Under the pieces are notes generated by a model that had not been told where the DNA came from, searched no databases, and saw nothing but the letters and a program-made list of their open reading frames with translations. Shown one piece after another: positions 1-6,434 of a stretch of 11,348 bases of DNA (position 1 is its first letter; each line of letters begins with the position of its first letter). This stretch comes from Candidatus Sulfotelmatobacter sp. (lineage in GTDB: Bacteria; Acidobacteriota; Terriglobia; Terriglobales; Acidobacteriaceae). Position numbers and translations under genes: made by a program. Location: positions 1-11,348 of the forward strand of contig JASHTD010000546.1 in NCBI GenBank assembly GCA_030040725.1, given 5' to 3'.

Positions 1-830
1 TGCCGGTCTACACGCACATCCGGAGCGCGGGACGGGTCGAGCCCGGTTCGTCTATCGAGGCGGTCAGCGAAGTGATTGGAGCTGCGGCTGTGACCGGAGG
101 GGCGCTGCACATTGTGCATATCAACAGCAGTTGTCTGCGCGACTCCCTGGAGTGTCTTTCCATGGTGGCGGGCGCACGCGCCCGCGGTCTCGATGTCACC
201 ACTGAGGCTTATCCTTATATCCCGGGCATAACTCCCATCAATTCGGCACTTTTTAATCCGGGCTGGCAGGAGAAACTTGGAATCAGCTATAGCGATCTGG
301 TGCTTCCAGATACCGGCGAACATCTCACAAAGGAGCGCTTCGAGGATCTGCACAATTCCAGCACGACGCACTGGGTACTGGTTTACGCCAACACGCGGGA
401 AATTGTGGATCAGGTCATTCCCAATCCTCTGGTGATGATCGCCAGCGATGGCGTAGTGGGTCATCCGCGCAATGCCGGAACTTACTCGCGGGTGATCGCA
501 GAATACGTCCGCGAAAAGGGAACACTTACCCTCATGGATGCGATTCGCAAAATGACTTTGATGCCCGCGGAGATGCTGGAGCGCTCGACTGCCGCGGCGC
601 GTTACAAAGGCAGATTGCAGGAGGGATGCGACGCGGACATTGTGATCTTTGATGCGGCCACGATTCGCGATCTTGCTACTTTCCAAAAGCCCATGGAGCC
701 GAGCGAAGGCGTCCGATATCTGCTCGTAGGAGGAACCCTGGTGGTTGACGAAGGGAAAATTGTAGCGGACGTATTTCCGGGACACGCTCTAGTGGGGCCG
801 GGAAAGCCGGGATTGGCTTTCGTGCGGTAA
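1..830 (+). CDS. N-acyl-D-amino-acid deacylase-type amidohydrolase, 3' part
   Basis: The gene is cut by the left edge; the first complete codon is at 3, the frame is open from there, and TAA is at 828-830. About 275 C-terminal residues are visible. The family (amidohydrolase superfamily, D-aminoacylase/N-acyl-D-glutamate deacylase type) hydrolyses N-acyl bonds using a metal in a TIM barrel. Visible landmarks in family order are a YTHIRS motif (His codon 15-17), HIVHINSS (His codons 108-110 and 117-119), a TTEAYPY strand, and SDG (Asp codon 447-449) followed by HPRNAGTYSR. The Asp matches the catalytic Asp of D-aminoacylases. The end (GRLQEGCDADIVIFD, then GTLVVDEGKIV) is the small beta-sandwich domain typical of amidohydrolases. 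The N-terminal HxH metal site lies outside the window, so substrate specificity cannot be judged; a dihydroorotase- or isoaspartyl-like role is possible but fits the HPR...GT block less well. Confidence 0.85.
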   Translation, partial: PVYTHIRSAGRVEPGSSIEAVSEVIGAAAVTGGALHIVHINSSCLRDSLECLSMVAGARARGLDVTTEAYPYIPGITPINSALFNPGWQEKLGISYSDLVLPDTGEHLTKERFEDLHNSSTTHWVLVYANTREIVDQVIPNPLVMIASDGVVGHPRNAGTYSRVIAEYVREKGTLTLMDAIRKMTLMPAEMLERSTAAARYKGRLQEGCDADIVIFDAATIRDLATFQKPMEPSEGVRYLLVGGTLVVDEGKIVADVFPGHALVGPGKPGLAFVR

Positions 831-945
831 CGTGGGGGCGTTAAGAAAGTCGCTCGGAAGCGGCCGGTATCGCGTGTAAGTCGCTTTCAGCTTTTCCGCG
901 CGAAGGCAAAACCGAGGTGCTTATCGGTTCCGGCGAAGGTTGCGG

Positions 946-2787
946 CTAAACCGCGACATCGTAATGTTTCTCGGGCGGGGGTTGCTGGAATTGTGCGGAT
1001 TGAGAAGGAAGCGCTGCAGTAGTCGAGAGACGAGTGATAGACGAGCGACCAAGCTGGCTGCGACGAAGAAGGGAGAAGCGATACTCAAAGCCGGCTTTCA
1101 GAATTCCCCTCACGGAAGCCACGTTGCCTGCCCCTCCGAAAATCCAGGCCGTTCTGCCTTGCTGTCGCAGCCGGGCGGCCACCTGGCGAATTGCGGTTGA
1201 GTAGTAGCCGTGCGCACGGTTCGCAGCGGGGGTCCAGCAGTCGAAGACCATGGCAGCGCCGGGCGCTGAATGATCGAGAGAATGATCGATTTCAGACAGA
1301 TGGAAACCGGCGTAGTCGCTTACCCACAGAAAATGCACTGGCCTGCCCCCTTCATTTTGCAAGACGAACCCCGAATGCCCTGACTCGGCCAGTCGCCTGG
1401 CGCTGCGCATCAGATAGCTTAGCGTCTGGGTATCGCCGGCGTTCAGGATGGACGCCTCGACGACCTGCTCGCGGGTCAACGGCGAAAGCTGAATGTGCAC
1501 ATCATCAGAAACTTGAGTTTCAACAGCTTCAAACAATAGTACTTCGTCACGGGATGCAAAACATCTCGAGGCGTTGCGAATCGCTTGCCGAGCCGTCTCA
1601 ATCAATCCGACTTCATCGATACGACCCTCCGCTGCCTTGCAAAACGCCCTCGCGGCACGAGATTTGCTTGCGAGTTGGGGAAAGCGTGTGGCCAGGCCCG
1701 TAAGTTTCTGGCGGCCCATAGCCATCACATGCCGCGTGAAACCCCGAGAAAGATGAACGTAGCGGGTCTGCCGCATACTGTTGGCGAAACGCTCTTTGTA
1801 AGGTTCGTCTCCGAGGCCAAGATCGAATCTGCGCAGAGACGTGTCTCTGGCGCCTTCCTCAACCAGAAGACGCAGGAGACAGGATCCCGGCGATGCATGC
1901 TCATATTCCATCCGAAACGCCGGCAGATACCAAAACCAACTGCTTAGAAACCTGAAGCCATAATTCCACGCAATCGCCTGCCCATCGATTTCCAGTTGAC
2001 TGATCTTCAGCCAACCGGCGTGCGATAGAAGATCGCTCAACTGGCGCAAGAAGGCGCGGCGCTCTGGCCCCACTAGCGGGCTGACGCGGTCACTGGCGAG
2101 AAAACGGAAGATATGAGCGGAAACGATCGATTCCAGGCCCTTCGCTATCTGGGCGGGTTCGACGAGGTGAATTAGCTTCACGCTCCCGAGGTTTGTAAGC
2201 CTCTTCAAAGCCCGTTTCTCCCGGCTCTTGCTGGCCATTGTCTGGACAAGGGCCTTGCGTTCTTCGTCGTTTCCAAGTTGCACCACGCCGCAATTGTAGG
2301 CAGGGCGTGAGCTGAGGTAGAACCGTCCCGAACCGGCAACCTCGGGAAGATCCCGCAGGGTGGCTGAATCCGATGGGATGCTGGCAAGAATCAAATCGGG
2401 GAGACCGAGTTTCTTGATTTCCTGTAATAGGGCGTACAGAACGGCTCGGCGCTTTGCCGGAGCGCTTACCAGGTCGCAATAATCTGCTGTACTCGAGTTT
2501 AGAAAAAAGGCTGTTCGCGGTGCGCTGGCATCGACAGCCAGGGCGGCGCCTCCAATCAGTTGCTCCGACTCATGCACGAGAAAAAGTAACGGGGACAGGC
2601 GGCCCCGAAAGCCACGACTAGCGGCCAAGGCCCATTCATAAGTGAAGAACACTTCTGGATTGTCCATGGCCAGCACCAGGGCATTCCAGGCTTTACAAAG
2701 ATCGGGGTCGTCCGGCACTTCCCGTAGAACGGTTACGCGCACAGATTTAGGCTTCCCGAGCCAGAAACTGACAGACGTGGTGTACAA
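946..2787 (-). CDS. Two-domain GNAT acyltransferase (CelD/BcsL-like plus second GNAT domain)
   Basis: This encodes 613 residues on the minus strand. The first half resembles the CelD/BcsL (Acetyltransf_6, FemAB-like) acyltransferases of cellulose and exopolysaccharide clusters: a W-x-x-L/F-x-T-Y-E-W start (about 34-52), a Lys/Arg-rich helix (187-197), and the hallmark FDLGLGDEPYKERFA at 321-335. After a basic linker (about 350-410), a second GNAT-like region covers about 412-577 and ends in NVASVRGILKAGFE (555-568), the usual 'N-x-x-S-x-x-x-x-K-x-G-F' end of a GNAT fold. The C-terminal 35 residues are low complexity. It probably acylates a surface polysaccharide or its precursor; the acyl donor is unknown. 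It lies 39 bp behind the deacetylase gene and is probably co-transcribed with it. The start is uncertain: TTG at 2787 has AGGA upstream; GTG at 2742 has GGGAAG about 8 nt upstream and would remove 15 residues. Confidence 0.87.
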   Translation of the reverse strand: MYTTSVSFWLGKPKSVRVTVLREVPDDPDLCKAWNALVLAMDNPEVFFTYEWALAASRGFRGRLSPLLFLVHESEQLIGGAALAVDASAPRTAFFLNSSTADYCDLVSAPAKRRAVLYALLQEIKKLGLPDLILASIPSDSATLRDLPEVAGSGRFYLSSRPAYNCGVVQLGNDEERKALVQTMASKSREKRALKRLTNLGSVKLIHLVEPAQIAKGLESIVSAHIFRFLASDRVSPLVGPERRAFLRQLSDLLSHAGWLKISQLEIDGQAIAWNYGFRFLSSWFWYLPAFRMEYEHASPGSCLLRLLVEEGARDTSLRRFDLGLGDEPYKERFANSMRQTRYVHLSRGFTRHVMAMGRQKLTGLATRFPQLASKSRAARAFCKAAEGRIDEVGLIETARQAIRNASRCFASRDEVLLFEAVETQVSDDVHIQLSPLTREQVVEASILNAGDTQTLSYLMRSARRLAESGHSGFVLQNEGGRPVHFLWVSDYAGFHLSEIDHSLDHSAPGAAMVFDCWTPAANRAHGYYSTAIRQVAARLRQQGRTAWIFGGAGNVASVRGILKAGFEYRFSLLRRSQLGRSSITRLSTTAALPSQSAQFQQPPPEKHYDVAV

Positions 2788-2826
2788 GGATGCCGCATTC
2801 CTGAATGAGAAGCAACAGCATCGATT

Positions 2827-3867
2827 CTAACCTCCCACAGCACGTTGCAAGCGCGCGTGAAACCCACTCAAGTGGGCAGCGAATTCCGGAAGTGTGGTAC
2901 GCAGGCTCGTGTGAATTCGAGGAAGTGAAAACGCGCTCTGCGGCCCGACAGTCGAATATTCAACATTGAGGAATGCACAGGAAAAACCCGCTTCTCGCGC
3001 CAGGTGCATCTCTCGTTCTCCCACAGTAGCGGGATTGCCGAAGGGATAAGCGAATGCCCAGACCGGGCTTTCCACGGCACGTTCCAGCTCGATTTTGCTT
3101 TGGCAAATCTCGTGGCGGGCGAATTCGTGGTTACACATGGATAGAACGGGATGGGTCATGGTATGGGCTCCGATGCTGACTCCATCGCGTGCCAACTGCT
3201 TTAATTCAGTAAGGCTCAAGAGTCGCCATCGTTTCTCGGAATGAAAAGCCGGTAGTGGCTCGCGATAACTGCGCATCAGGGCCATCCAATCTGCGCGGGA
3301 TTTTGCATCCAGTCGAGACGCTTTTTGTACAGTACTCCACCAGATGGCCTGAAAATTATATGGATCCGGGATCGGATCATCCGGTGCTACAGGAAGCTGC
3401 AAATCCGGTTCGCTCAACGGCCTGATTTGCATGAGTTGGTATAGTTCCTCATACCAAAGCATGCCGGGATTGTTGCTGCAGGAGGCGCCGGTCACGAAGA
3501 AAAGGCATCTCACATTCTCGCTAAGTAACACGGGAAGCATGTCTGTCAGCGTATTGACCAAGCCATCATCGCAGGTCAACAAGACCGTGCGTGACGGAAG
3601 TGGCGTGCCGCTTTCCATGGCGACGCGAAAGTCTTCGGGGTGGATGACGGTATAGTGGGCTTTTAAGAATTGCAGTTGCTTTCGAAAGACTTCCGGCCGC
3701 ACCAGATTTCCGTCGAGAAATGGATCGAGAGGCGAGTGATCGGAAGGAATCAGGCCATGATAGTTCACGACTCCGTAACCACCGGGCGGCGTGATGCGAT
3801 TGAGCCATCCGCTGTGATGCAAGGCAGGATAGACCGCATGTTTGAGCAATGGACTAACGAAACGCAT
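2827..3867 (-). CDS. Polysaccharide deacetylase (NodB/CE4 family)
   Basis: CE4 enzymes remove N- or O-acetyl groups from chitin-like, peptidoglycan or exopolysaccharide chains using a metal held by Asp-His-His. Numbered from the upstream TTG at 3903, the motifs are TCDDG at 110-114 (catalytic Asp112, metal Asp113; the usual Phe is Cys), HTMTHP at 247-252 (both metal His), YPFG at 286-289 and PRIH at 328-331. Motifs 1 and 2 are about 134 residues apart, far more than in small CE4 enzymes, with an aromatic-rich insert at roughly 148-232. No signal peptide or membrane helix is evident, so the protein may be cytoplasmic or peripheral. I prefer ATG at 3867 (346 residues, beginning MRFVSPLLKHAVYP); TTG at 3903 gives 358. 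Neither has a clear Shine-Dalgarno. It is the first gene of a minus-strand pair with the downstream acyltransferase and diverges from rimP. Confidence 0.92.
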   Translation of the reverse strand: MRFVSPLLKHAVYPALHHSGWLNRITPPGGYGVVNYHGLIPSDHSPLDPFLDGNLVRPEVFRKQLQFLKAHYTVIHPEDFRVAMESGTPLPSRTVLLTCDDGLVNTLTDMLPVLLSENVRCLFFVTGASCSNNPGMLWYEELYQLMQIRPLSEPDLQLPVAPDDPIPDPYNFQAIWWSTVQKASRLDAKSRADWMALMRSYREPLPAFHSEKRWRLLSLTELKQLARDGVSIGAHTMTHPVLSMCNHEFARHEICQSKIELERAVESPVWAFAYPFGNPATVGEREMHLAREAGFSCAFLNVEYSTVGPQSAFSLPRIHTSLRTTLPEFAAHLSGFHARLQRAVGG

Positions 3868-4013
3868 GCCGTGATTGCGACAACTGGATCCCCATTGTAG
3901 CAACCGAAGATATCGCTTTGGCCGACTGGGCCGGTTTCAAATTTTCAAAAGTCGCTCCCGGCGAGAGCATAATTTGCCGCCTTGAATCCTTGAGACTTTG
4001 CAACCGACCCCGT

Positions 4014-4043
4014 TTGTCTTTTACCCCGTTCCCGGCGTATATT
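4014..4043 (+). promoter_or_regulatory. Candidate sigma70 promoter of the rimP-nusA-infB operon
   Basis: TTGTCT at 4014-4019 and TATATT at 4038-4043 are separated by 18 bp, a good match to -35 and -10 boxes. Transcription would start near 4050. That leaves a leader of about 115 nt before the rimP start, which holds the two hairpins described at 4092-4113 and 4150-4174. No better promoter is seen in the 297 bp between the divergent genes. The match is by eye only. I did not find a convincing promoter for the minus-strand deacetylase in the same region. Confidence 0.5.
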
Positions 4044-4091
4044 AAGAAATTGAAAACTGTTGTGTAGTACCGGCATTTGGCGAAGCACACC

Positions 4092-4113
4092 AGTGGGCGC
4101 AAGCCCACTTTTT
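4092..4113 (+). terminator. GNRA-capped hairpin with T-run in the rimP leader (attenuator-like)
   Basis: AGTGGGC (4092-4098) and GCCCACT (4103-4109) form a perfect 7-bp stem capped by the tetraloop GCAA (4099-4102). A run of five T (4109-4113) follows directly. This is the form of a plus-strand intrinsic terminator, but no plus-strand gene ends within 3 kb upstream, and on the minus strand the hairpin has no T-run. It therefore most likely sits in the 5' leader of the rimP operon, about 40 nt after the predicted start site, as an attenuator. From memory, GTGGG/CCCAC hairpins before rimP are seen in several phyla; I could not check this. Confidence 0.7.
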
Positions 4114-4149
4114 CGTTGCGGAGTAATCCGCCGGGACTTCGACCATTTG

Positions 4150-4174
4150 CAAGTGGTTGGATAAATGCCACTTG
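4150..4174 (+). promoter_or_regulatory. Hairpin enclosing the rimP ribosome-binding site and start codon
   Basis: CAAGTGG (4150-4156) and CCACTTG (4168-4174) are perfect 7-base complements. The 11-nt loop TTGGATAAATG contains the weak Shine-Dalgarno-like TTGGA and ends in the ATG start codon (4165-4167), so codons 2-4 of rimP form the 3' arm. If formed in mRNA it would limit or tune initiation. The AGTGG at the start of the upstream terminator stem could also pair with CCACT here, so the two structures may compete. This is read from sequence only; no folding energy was computed. Confidence 0.45.
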
Positions 4175-4692
4175 AGCTTGATCGCGTGCGTGAGATTGCA
4201 GATCGGATAGCGGCCTCGATCGGGCTTGAGGTGCTGGAAGTTGAGTTGCGCGGAAGCGGTCCGGCACGAATGCTGCGGGTTTTTTTAGACAAGCCCGGGG
4301 CGTCGGGCGGCGATCCACTGGCCGGAGTGACGCATGGCGATTGCGCCAACTTCAGCCGTGAGTTTGGCACGATCCTCGATGTAGAAGACGCGGTGCCGGG
4401 TAGTTACACGTTGGAAGTGTCGTCTCCCGGGCTGGATCGCAGGCTGACTAAGGCGGCTGATTTTGAGCGCTTTACCGGAAGCCGCATGAAGGTGACAACG
4501 AGAACTCCGGTGAGCAATAACCGGCATTTCGAGGGTCGGCTAGAAAGTTTTCGCGACGGTCGTTTGACGCTGGATCTGAGCGACGCAAGTAAGAAGTCGC
4601 GCAAGAAAATGGGCGCGGCAGTTAGCAACGCGCAGAAGATTGAAATTGAATTCGCCAATGTTGAAAAGGCGAATTTAGTGCCGGAAATCTAG
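4165..4692 (+). CDS. rimP: Ribosome maturation factor RimP
   Basis: RimP (formerly YhbC/YlxS) binds the 30S subunit during late assembly and promotes entry of S12 and neighbouring proteins; it acts in the cytoplasm. The protein has 175 residues, slightly longer than usual. The N-terminal alpha/beta domain starts with VREIADRIAASIGLEVLEVE (8-27), and the family signature YTLEVSSPGLDRRLT is at 81-95. A small SH3-like beta domain follows (about 108-140, 160-175), interrupted by a Lys/Ser-rich insertion at about 141-156. ATG at 4165 is the only plausible start; its Shine-Dalgarno is weak and lies in a hairpin loop. It is the first gene of the operon, directly before nusA as in most bacteria, with a 95-bp repeat-containing gap after it. 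Confidence 0.97.
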   Translation: MPLELDRVREIADRIAASIGLEVLEVELRGSGPARMLRVFLDKPGASGGDPLAGVTHGDCANFSREFGTILDVEDAVPGSYTLEVSSPGLDRRLTKAADFERFTGSRMKVTTRTPVSNNRHFEGRLESFRDGRLTLDLSDASKKSRKKMGAAVSNAQKIEIEFANVEKANLVPEI

Positions 4693-4695
4693 GAG

Positions 4696-4782
4696 ATTGG
4701 GTAATTGAGTAATTTTGTAATTGGTTACTTGAAAGTGGCGGCTTTGATTTTAGGGTTTCAATTACCAAATTACTAAATTGGG
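4696..4782 (+). repeat. AT-rich TAATTG/AATTAC inverted repeat in the rimP-nusA gap
   Basis: The gap is much more AT-rich than the flanking genes and is built from iterated TAATT units. On the left, GTAATTG and GTAATTT variants recur at 4701-4724. On the right, CAATTACCAAATTACTA occupies 4759-4775. Positions 4708-4723 are complementary to 4759-4774 in 15 of 16 pairs, with a 35-nt spacer. The right arm stops about 5 nt before the nusA start codon, so it may influence nusA translation. There is no T-run, so it is not a standard terminator. It may belong to a dispersed intergenic repeat family, which one window cannot show. Confidence 0.6.
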
Positions 4783-4787
4783 TTCTT

Positions 4788-6332
4788 ATGGCGAGTGAGC
4801 TCTACAACACGATCGACGCGCTGAGCCGGGAAAAGGGAATCGACCCGCAAATTGTAGTGACGGCGGTGGAAGACGCCATCGTGATGGCGACCCGCAAGTA
4901 CTACAAGACGCAGGAAACCCTGCGCGCCGAACTCGACCGCGAAACGGGGAAGATCAATGCCTATGCCGTGAGGACTGTGGTCGAAACGCCGGAGCAGGTG
5001 GAAGATCCGTTGCTGCAGATCGCCCTCGAAGATGCACGCAAGGCGGATCCCAGCCTGGAAATTGGTGGAGAACTGCGCATTCCTAAAGCTACGGAAGGAA
5101 TTCTCGGGCGAATTGCCGCGCAACTGGCCAAGCAGGTAATCTTCCAGAAGGTGCGCGAGGCTGAGCGCGACACGGTTTACAACGAGTACATCGGACGCGT
5201 CGGCGAAGTGGTGAACGCGACCGTGAAGCGCATCGAAGGTCCGGATGTAATTTTCGACATCGGGAAAGCGGAAGCGCGTATGCCGCGCAAAGAGCAATCG
5301 CGGCTGGAGTCGTTCGCCATCGGCGAGCGCGTGCGCGTTGTGATTGCGCGTGTGGAAAAAGCGTCGAAAGGCCCCGGCGTTGTGGTTTCCCGTGCTATCC
5401 CGGAACTTGTGCAGCATTTATTTCAAACCGAAGTTCCAGAAATTTATGACGGCACGGTGGTGATTCGCGCCGTGGCGCGCGAAGCCGGCGAACGCACCAA
5501 GATTGCGGTGATGTCGAAGGACAAAGATGTTGATGCCGTTGGCGCCTGTGTGGGTATGAAGGGCATGCGGGTGCAGTCGATCATTCGCGAGTTGCACGGC
5601 GAAAAAATCGACATCATTGAATACCACGAAGACCCCGTCACCTTTGCCGAAAAAGCTTTGCAGCCCGCCAAAGTGAGCAAAGTCACGGTGGTTGATGCCG
5701 CAGGAAAGCATCTCGAAGTGGTGGTCGACGACAGCCAGTTGTCTCTTGCCATCGGCAAGAAAGGGCAGAACGTCCGGCTGGCGGCCAAACTGCTGGGCTG
5801 GAAGATCGACATCAAGAGCGAAGAGGAGAAGCGCCAGGAGGTGGAGCAGCAGATGTCGGCGATGGCTCCGCAGACGGCTACTCCGCTGGAGACTGTTCCG
5901 GGCCTGGGCGAAGGGTTGGTTGAGAAGCTGGGTGAGGCCGGCATTACGACCGTTGAAGCTCTCGCCGATATGACGCCCGAGCAACTGGAAGCGATTGAAG
6001 GCATTGGGCCAAAGACGGTGGAAAAAATCAGCCTGGCAGTGAATAATTACTTCGCCAGCCTGGAGCCTGGGATTGCGGCAGAAGGCGAGGCGGGCGCGGA
6101 GGCTGAGCCAGCGGAACAATCTTCGGCTGCGGGAGACGAAGCCGCGACAGAAGCTGACGCCGGCGAGAGTACTACGGCGGGCGAGTCTGAACTTCCTCAG
6201 GAACAGGCATCATCAGGCGAATCCGCCAGCGAGGCTCGCGCATCCACAGCGGATGAATCTGAAGAGCAGGCGGGGCAGTCCGATGAGCAGCCTGCGGCAG
6301 AAGCGGAATCGACTTCTGAAACCAGAGAATAG
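4788..6332 (+). CDS. nusA: Transcription termination/antitermination factor NusA
   Basis: NusA binds RNA polymerase and nascent RNA and controls pausing, intrinsic termination and antitermination. The 514 residues follow the standard order: polymerase-binding N-terminal domain (about 1-128), S1 domain (about 134-200, starting YIGRVGEVVNATV), KH1 (about 203-278, GMKG loop at 256-259) and KH2 (about 283-345, GKKG loop at 323-326). One helix-hairpin-helix region follows at about 366-420, with two hairpins, PGLGEGLVEKL and IEGIGPKTVEKI. Residues from about 427 form an 88-residue Ala/Glu/Ser-rich acidic tail, probably disordered. E. coli NusA instead ends in two acidic AR repeats. The ATG at 4788 has only a weak GGG upstream, next to the AT-rich repeat. 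NusA is known in E. coli to affect expression of its own operon, so the leader hairpin before rimP is a possible target (inference). Confidence 0.98.
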   Translation: MASELYNTIDALSREKGIDPQIVVTAVEDAIVMATRKYYKTQETLRAELDRETGKINAYAVRTVVETPEQVEDPLLQIALEDARKADPSLEIGGELRIPKATEGILGRIAAQLAKQVIFQKVREAERDTVYNEYIGRVGEVVNATVKRIEGPDVIFDIGKAEARMPRKEQSRLESFAIGERVRVVIARVEKASKGPGVVVSRAIPELVQHLFQTEVPEIYDGTVVIRAVAREAGERTKIAVMSKDKDVDAVGACVGMKGMRVQSIIRELHGEKIDIIEYHEDPVTFAEKALQPAKVSKVTVVDAAGKHLEVVVDDSQLSLAIGKKGQNVRLAAKLLGWKIDIKSEEEKRQEVEQQMSAMAPQTATPLETVPGLGEGLVEKLGEAGITTVEALADMTPEQLEAIEGIGPKTVEKISLAVNNYFASLEPGIAAEGEAGAEAEPAEQSSAAGDEAATEADAGESTTAGESELPQEQASSGESASEARASTADESEEQAGQSDEQPAAEAESTSETRE

Positions 6333-6365
6333 TTATGGTCCGCTTGCACCGGTTCAACGAAGCAG

Positions 6366-6405
6366 GACCTAAGAAAATGACTCCGTGAGGTCGCGATGAA
6401 GACCT
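6366..6405 (+). other. Mutually exclusive short stems in the nusA-infB spacer
   Basis: The spacer contains GACCTAA twice (6366-6372 and 6401-6407), and AGGTC (6388-6392) lies between the copies. AGGTC can pair with either GACCT, giving two alternative 5-bp hairpins. No T-run follows, so it is not a terminator. The whole 102-bp gap carries no credible gene; many bacteria have ylxR (DUF448) here. The stems are short and could be chance. Confidence 0.25.
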
Positions 6406-6434
6406 AACTACAACGCGGAGAAACGAAAGGCCGG

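Noticed and set aside
831..945. Possible terminator between the converging deacylase and acyltransferase genes
   Set aside because: Only weak 4-5-bp complementary pieces (such as AAGCG/CGCTT) with no T-run on either strand; nothing supportable.
1191..1703. 170-codon plus-strand open frame opposite the acyltransferase gene
   Set aside because: Its composition is Arg/Ser/Pro-rich and shadow-like, while the minus strand keeps the CelD-type and GNAT motifs over the same bases.
3904..3990. Promoter for the minus-strand deacetylase (TTGAAA and TTATGC-like pieces)
   Set aside because: No -35/-10 pair has acceptable spacing, so a position cannot be given, although a promoter should lie in this region.
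4773..6119. Two long abutting minus-strand open frames (214 and 233 codons) opposite nusA
   Set aside because: They are His/Phe/Arg-rich shadows of a highly conserved plus-strand gene, show no family features, and arise from the GC-rich codon pattern of nusA.
6335..6388. 17-codon open frame (MVRLHRFNEAGPKK...) just after nusA
   Set aside because: It has no convincing Shine-Dalgarno and no similarity I recognise, and is too short to be a remnant of ylxR that could be supported.
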